Shown piece after piece: positions 59,186 to 64,000 of a stretch of DNA of 64,000 bases. A program made the position numbers and the translations under genes. The stretch spans positions 62,001 to 126,000 of the forward strand of contig CP087975.1 in NCBI GenBank assembly GCA_024426085.1, read 5' to 3'. Origin of the DNA: Rhizobium sp. RCAM05350 (lineage in GTDB: Bacteria; Pseudomonadota; Alphaproteobacteria; Rhizobiales; Rhizobiaceae). The first letter of the stretch is position 1. Each line of letters begins with the position of its first letter. The notes beneath the pieces are model-generated. The model did no database searches. It was not told where the DNA came from and worked only from the letters and a program-made list of their open reading frames with translations.

Positions 59186-59797
59186 CTATCGGGCGGTCGT
59201 CCGGGCCTCGTGAATGCCAGCTCTGATGCGATTGACGACAGTCCACAGAAGGAGCAGCGCCACCAGTGCCCAAAGCCACGACATCCACGCCGCAAACGTG
59301 CCGCCACTGCCGACAAAGATGCCGAACGCGCCGAAAAGCACCGCCCGGTCGCTCTTGCCGAGCGGCCCGTCATAACGCCGGCTCGCGCCAACCGTCTGGC
59401 CCAAAACACCGGTAAACTCGGTCAGCATCGACAGAAAAATGACGGCCAGCGCCGGCAGCAAGCCTGCCGGATCGATCAGGGCAAACGGCAGGTAAAGCGC
59501 TGCATCGGATATGATGTCGCTGATCTCGTTCAGGTACGCGCCGAGAATGCTCTTCTGCCCATGTTCGCGGGCCAGCATGCCATCGATGGCATTGAGGCCC
59601 ATGCGGAGAAGAAACCATATAGGTATCAGCAGGAACCAGTGCCGATGCGGCGCGAAACACAGGAAGAGGCCAAGAGCGACGGAGATGGCGGCGGCAAGAA
59701 ACGTCACCTGATTGGCTGTGACGCCGCCAGCAGCAAGACGCCGCACGAGCGGGCGAAGAATATTCTGAAATCGGGACTTCAAGTGATAAACGGACAT
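59186..59797 (-). CDS. ynbA: CDP-alcohol phosphatidyltransferase, YnbA-like
   Basis: Intact 203-residue integral membrane enzyme with about six membrane segments, starting MSVYHLKSRFQNILRPLVRR. The family motif lies at about residues 68-93: NAIDGMLAREHGQKSILGAY followed by LNEISD. Compared with the canonical D-x2-DG-x2-AR-x8-G-x3-D-x3-D, the first and third Asp are Asn here. Enzymes of this family move a phosphatidyl group from CDP-diacylglycerol to an alcohol. Length and context match E. coli YnbA, whose product is unknown. It diverges from the YnbC-like gene at 60002, sharing a 204-base gap. Confidence 0.85.
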   Translation of the reverse strand: MSVYHLKSRFQNILRPLVRRLAAGGVTANQVTFLAAAISVALGLFLCFAPHRHWFLLIPIWFLLRMGLNAIDGMLAREHGQKSILGAYLNEISDIISDAALYLPFALIDPAGLLPALAVIFLSMLTEFTGVLGQTVGASRRYDGPLGKSDRAVLFGAFGIFVGSGGTFAAWMSWLWALVALLLLWTVVNRIRAGIHEARTTAR

Positions 59798-59915
59798 TCT
59801 ACTTCTATGTATTTTGCTGACATCCGGAAGAAAAAATCCCGGACTCAGACAGATTGAAGATCGTCGTTCTTTTTAAAAAAGGCCTCAATTCATATTGGCA
59901 CTCGCAAAGGACTTA

Positions 59916-59939
59916 CATTTGCAACTAGACATTTGCAAC
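59916..59939. promoter_or_regulatory. Direct repeat CATTTGCAAC upstream of ynbC-like gene
   Basis: CATTTGCAAC occurs at 59916-59925 and 59930-59939, a 14-base period, within the divergent gap between the ynbA-like and ynbC-like genes. It may be a regulator site for the lipid island. The function is inferred only. Confidence 0.3.
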
Positions 59940-60001
59940 GAAGGTAAATCACTATTCCCGGCGATTGCTGCAACCGACCAACAAGTGAAATTGGAGAAGA
60001 C

Positions 60002-61787
60002 CGTGCTGCAAACTGCAGATAATGGGCCGTCGTCCCTGATGACAAGACCGATACATGAATCCGAATTCGCGTCGCATGACGGCACCCGGCTCTTCTATCG
60101 CACTTGGCCGTCGGTGCGTGCCGTACCGAAAGGCGTCATCATTCTCCTCCACCGCGGCCATGAGCACAGCGGCCGCGTCGCCCATATCGCCGCCGAGCTC
60201 GGCCTCGATGACTTCGCTTTCTACGCCTGGGATGCGCGCGGCCACGGACGTTCGCCGGGAAAGCGCGGCTATTCACCGTCCTTCGCCGCCTCGGTGCGCG
60301 ATCTCGATAGCTTCGTCCGGCACGTCAGCGAAACGAGTGGTACCGCCATCGAAGACATCGCCGTGATCGCACAGAGTGTCGGCGCCGTGCTGGCCGCTAC
60401 ATGGGTTCATGACTACGCGCCGCCGATCCGCGCCTTGGTGCTGGCGTCGCCGGCCTTCAGCGTCAAGCTGTACGTGCCCTTTGCCAAGGAAGGCATCGCG
60501 CTCTGGGAAAAGCTCAAGGGGACATTTTTCGTCAACTCCTACGTCAAGGCGAAGTTCCTTACCCACGATCCGGAGCGCATCGCGTCGTTCGAATCGGACC
60601 CGCTGATCACCAGGCCGATCGCTTCCAACATCCTGGTGCAGCTCTATGAGGCAGCGGACCGCGTCGTCGGCGACGCCCGCGCCATCACTGTTTCGACCCA
60701 GTTGCTGATCTCCGGCAGCGACTGGGTGGTCCGGCACGCGCCGCAGCACCGGTTTTACGAAAACCTGGGCAGTCGCACCAAGGAGCGGCATGTGCTCGCC
60801 GGCTTCTACCACGACACGCTCGGAGAAAAGGACCGCGCGATCGCACTGGCCGAGGTCCGCCGTTTCATCGAAACGCGTTTCGACGAACCGCGGGAGACTG
60901 TCGACCTGCGCACCGCGCATGTACAAGGCTACACAAAGGACGAGGCCGACCGCCTCTCGAGCCCGCTCGAGGGCACTTCGCCGCGCGGCATCTACTGGGC
61001 GCTCAGCCGCCTCAACATCAAAATCGGCGCCTTGGTGTCCGACGGTATAAAAACCGGGATCAAGACCGGCTTCGATTCCGGCTCGACCCTCGATTACGTT
61101 TACGAGAACAACCCGCGGGGCGCGGCCCCTATCGGGCGTTTGATCGACAAGGTGTTCCTCGACGCGATCGGCTGGCGTGGCATCCGACAGCGCAAGTTGC
61201 ATCTGGAGGAACTGATCGACCGCGCCCTGCAGCGCCTGAAAACCGCCGACCGCAGCACCCACATGCTCGACATCGCCGCCGGGCACGGCTGCTACGTGCT
61301 CGATGCCATCGAGAAGACCGTTGGCCGCCCCGACAGCGTGCGGCTGCAGGATTATTCGCCGATCAACGTTGACGCCGGCCGCCAGAGCATCACTGAGCGT
61401 GGGCTGAATGATTTTGCGAGCTTCCACCAGCAGGATGCCTTCGACGGCGAAGGATTGGCAATTACTTCGCCATCCCCCGATCTCACCATCGTCTCCGGCC
61501 TTTACGAGCTGTTTTCTGACAATGGCATGATCGCGACCTCGCTTGGCGGGCTCGCCCGCGCCATGCAGCCCGGCAGCCTGCTCATCTACACCAACCAGCC
61601 GTGGCATCCGCAGCTCGAGATGATTGCCCGTGCGCTGACCTCCCATCGCGGCGGCCAGGCTTGGGTGATGCGGCGGCGGACGCAGGAAGAGATGGACCAA
61701 TTGGTCGCCGCGGCCGGTTTCCGTAAAATCGAACAGCGCATCGACCGATGGGGCATTTTCACCGTGTCGCTGGCCGAGAGAGTCTGA
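60002..61787 (+). CDS. ynbC: Alpha/beta hydrolase - SAM methyltransferase fusion, YnbC-like
   Basis: Intact bifunctional protein of about 594 residues. Residues about 20-300 form a lysophospholipase-type alpha/beta hydrolase: FYAWDARGHGRSPGKRGYSP, the nucleophile elbow VIAQSVGAV (Ser about 125), the acid in LLISGSDWVV (about 240) and the His in GFYHDTLGE (about 270). Residues about 400-590 form a class I methyltransferase: HMLDIAAGHGCYVLDAIEKT (SAM motif I), VSGLYELFSDN and IYTNQPWHPQLEMIARAL. No membrane span is visible. I prefer the GTG at 60002 because GGAG lies upstream; an ATG at 60039 is possible. The layout matches E. coli YnbC. It is followed 9 bases later by the YnbD-like gene. Confidence 0.88.
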
Positions 61788-61796
61788 GGGCACAGC

Positions 61797-63135
61797 ATGG
61801 TGGAGTCATCTTTCAATTTTCCCCGGACGGCACGCGGACCAGTCCTAAAGCGGGCGGCGCTTTGGCTCGCCTTCCTGGCGCCGTTCTTCTACCTGAGCTA
61901 TGGTGGCGCTAACTGGCTGGCATCGCAACGCACCGACGTGCCGAACGTGGCTTTCTCGTGGGAAGGCGCCATCCCGTTCCTCGGCTGGACGATCATTCCC
62001 TATTGGTCGATCAATCTGTTCTATGCGCTCTGCCTGTTCATCAACACGGCTCCCCGTGATGTCGATAAGCTCGCAAGGCGCTATCTGACGATCCAGCTCG
62101 TCGCCGTCGCCTGCTTTGTGGCTTTCCCTCTGCAGGCGATCTTCGTCCGGCCGGAAACGAGCGGCCTGCCCGGCTTCATGTTCGCCGTGCTCAGCGGCTT
62201 CGACAAGCCGTTCAACCAGGCGCCGTCGCTGCATATCGCGCTTCTGGTGGTGATCTGGGATCATCTGCGCGGCCGGCTGACGGGCAGGGCGCGGCTCCTC
62301 TGGCACGTCTGGTGTTTTGTGATCGGCGCCTCCGTGCTTACCACGTGGCAGCACCATGTCATAGACATACCGACCGGCATGCTGCTCGGCCTGTTTGCCG
62401 CCTGGCTCTTTCCGCAGGATGCTGCACCGGCCCTCGCTGGGTTCGCGGCAACCCGCGATCCGAAATTGCGCCGTCTCGGCATCTATTATCTCTGCGGTGC
62501 CCTCTTCTTCCTCGGCCTTGCAGCGCTCTGCACCCATTTATCGCCCGCAGCACTTCTGTTGCTCTGGCCGGCTGTTGCGCTGGCAATCGTCGCCGTCGGA
62601 TATTTCGGGTGCCGGCCCACAGGTTTTCCAGAAACGCGCCGATGGCCGCGCCACGCTTGCCAGCCGCTGGCTGCTGGCGCCGTACCGTCTCGGCGCTCTC
62701 ATCAACATCTGGCTCTGGACCCGGCAGATGCCTGCATCGGTAGTGATCGCCGATGGCGTCCATCTCGGCCGTTTCCCCGGCCACCACGAGGCCAACCGCT
62801 TTGCCGCTGTCATCGACGTCACCGGCGAACTCCTGCGTCCGAGAGGAACGGCCGCGCGCTGGCACAGCTTTCCCACTCTTGATCTCGGAACCCTCGACAA
62901 GGCCCAGATGCGAGCAACGGCCAACCTCGTCGAGGCTGTGCGACCGCAGGGACCGGTCCTTGTCTGCTGTGCGCTCGGTTTCCAGCGTAGCGCCACCGTC
63001 ATCGCCTGCTGGCTGATTGTCAGCCAACGTTGTGAAAATCCGGCGGAAGCTCTGTTGCTGATCGAGCGAGCGGGACGCTATGTCCATCTATCTGCGGAAG
63101 CGATCCATGCTGTAACGGAGGAAGGTCGGCAATGA
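61797..63135 (+). CDS. ynbD: PAP2 phosphatase - dual-specificity phosphatase fusion, YnbD-like (one frameshift)
   Basis: Membrane protein of about 446 residues. The first part has about seven membrane spans and the PAP2 lipid-phosphatase motifs: FNQAPSLHIALLVVIWDH (PSxH, about residue 142) and TTWQHHVIDIPTGMLLGLFA (H-x3-D, about 185). After a frameshift near 62607 comes a cytosolic dual-specificity phosphatase domain with ADGVHLGRFPGHHEANRFAA and the C-x5-R active site VLVCCALGFQRSATVIACWL. The fusion and gene order match E. coli YnbD. Dephosphorylation of a phosphatidyl-alcohol-phosphate product is a plausible role. It overlaps the next gene by four bases (ATGA, 63132-63135). Confidence 0.85.
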
Positions 63136-63571
63136 CGCCGTGGAACACGATTGCCTTGGCTGCAGCGCGCAATCTCGGCCGCAATGCGATCTTTTGCGGA
63201 CTGACAGCCTTAGTGCCGCTGATCCTTGGCCCGATCACAGCGGGGCATCAGGGCTTCGCTTCACCGCTCGCATGGCTCCTGCTTCTCGTCTTCGGTCTCG
63301 TGGTCCTCGCCTTCACGATCCATCTGTTCTTCGATGCCCTGCTGTTTCGGCTCGCATCGAGCCACGAGACCGAAGGGCCGGCCTTGCGGCCATCGACGAC
63401 GTGCTGTTTCGTATACGGCTTCGCAAGCCTGACGCGAACCCACGAGGGCTCGACAGGCGGATCGCCGGATCACGCCGCATTGTCTGGCAGCAGCGTTGCG
63501 CGCTTGCCGTCTACCTCGCGCTCTTCGCCATCCTTCTGCTCGATGCGACCGACGGGCGGCCCTTATGTTGA
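63132..63571 (+). CDS. Small membrane protein of the lipid island (one frameshift)
   Basis: Protein of about 145 residues with three likely membrane segments: IFCGLTALVPLILGPITAG, PLAWLLLLVFGLVVLAFTIH and, at the end, CALAVYLALFAILLLDATDG. A frameshift near 63370 separates the first two from the last, with the loop RAGLAAIDDVLFRIRLRKPD between. I do not recognise the family. It is coupled by an ATGA overlap to the phosphatase gene, and its TGA overlaps the next start, so it is translated with the lipid enzymes and probably forms part of the same membrane assembly. Confidence 0.65.
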
Positions 63572-64000
63572 AGTTCGACCACAGGCCATTGATACAATCG
63601 CTTGCCGGCGCGTGTCTGGCGGGCCTCGCCCGCATCGTTACCGGCGTTATCCCGATCTGGCTGGGCACCAGACCGTCTCAAAACCAGAGGATCTATTTCG
63701 CTAACCATGCCAGCCACGGCGACTTCATCCTGCTCGCCTCTTGCCTCGAACCCGAGGAACGCGCACGCACCCCGTGCCGTAGCCGGCGCCGACTATTGGC
63801 GCAGCAATCGCATTCGCCGCATCATGGCGGAAGACCTGCTGCGCACCGTGTTGGTCGAACGCAATTGGGTGGAACGGGCACAGGATCCGCTGGAAATCAT
63901 GCTGGAAACTCTGGATGAAGGACAGTCGCTGATTTTCTTTCCCGAGGGCACCCGCAACATGGGTGACGAACCGCTGCTGCGCTTCCGTTCCGGCCTCTAC
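63567..64000 (+). CDS. Lysophospholipid acyltransferase (PlsC type), partial (one frameshift)
   Basis: The N-terminal 145 or so residues of a 1-acylglycerol-3-phosphate acyltransferase-type enzyme; the gene leaves the window at the right edge. From the ATG at 63567 it reads MLKFDHRPLIQSLAGACLAG and then the catalytic H-x4-D box RIYFANHASHGDFILLASCL (about residue 46). After a frameshift near 63765 come ADYWRSNRIRRIMAEDLLRT and the phosphate-binding block SLIFFPEGTRNMGDEPLLRF. It completes a lipid set (headgroup transferase, hydrolase/methyltransferase, phosphatases). A CdsA-like gene (YnbB equivalent) may follow beyond the window. Confidence 0.85.

Overview
The window looks like accessory DNA from a Rhizobiaceae member (Rhizobium/Agrobacterium/Sinorhizobium group), probably a plasmid or genomic-island segment. 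Pointers are the HWE-type histidine kinases, a biuret-hydrolase-like gene with a BMP-type ABC transporter, many solute-uptake and amine-catabolism genes, GC-rich codon use, and remnants of IS5, IS110, IS3, IS30, IS6 and IS481 elements. No rRNA, tRNA, CRISPR array or replication gene is visible.

Layout: (1) 1-4.4 kb, a BMP-family ABC transporter plus biuret-hydrolase-like operon (minus strand) diverging from a GntR regulator, with TGTATGCA operator-like repeats between. (2) 4.5-9.4 kb, a katE tail, a KaiC-like ATPase, two HWE kinases and a response regulator. (3) 10.4-15.6 kb, a polysaccharide set: ABC exporter, two GT2 glycosyltransferases, acyltransferase. (4) 15.8-19.4 kb, a NarX/LuxR-type two-component pair flanked by two secreted Gly/Asn-rich proteins that share an upstream motif. 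(5) 19.5-27.7 kb, a scrapyard of IS elements with broken genes (solute-binding proteins, AraC, epimerase, TetR, flavin monooxygenase, dnaE2 tail). (6) 27.7-49.8 kb, a large amine/amino-acid catabolic region: ArgE-like, GhrA-like, cupin, two aldehyde dehydrogenases, tartrate-dehydrogenase-like, two FAD oxidoreductases, HAD, class III aminotransferase, dipeptide-type ABC transporter, Lrp regulator and a dadX-dadA remnant. (7) 50.5-54 kb, amidase plus solute-binding protein with a divergent AraC regulator. (8) 54.8-58.9 kb, an RTX protein and a lipoprotein split by a second IS481 copy. (9) 59.2-64 kb, a lipid-metabolism island resembling the uncharacterised E. coli ynbABCD operon, extended by a small membrane protein and a lysophospholipid acyltransferase cut by the window end.

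A major caveat: many otherwise well-conserved genes carry single-base frameshifts. The two IS481 copies are an internal control. They differ by four small indels and only one substitution, and several frameshifts are repaired by one base to restore textbook gene ends (for example the fused dipeptide permeases). I therefore infer that many frameshifts are sequencing or assembly errors. True losses (truncations at IS junctions, the katE, dnaE2, TetR and dadA pieces) should be kept apart from these. Frameshifted genes are given here with their reconstructed extents.

The best candidate for an undescribed system is the ynb-like lipid island. Next are the two-component system with its paired Gly/Asn-rich secreted proteins, and the KaiC-HWE kinase module.
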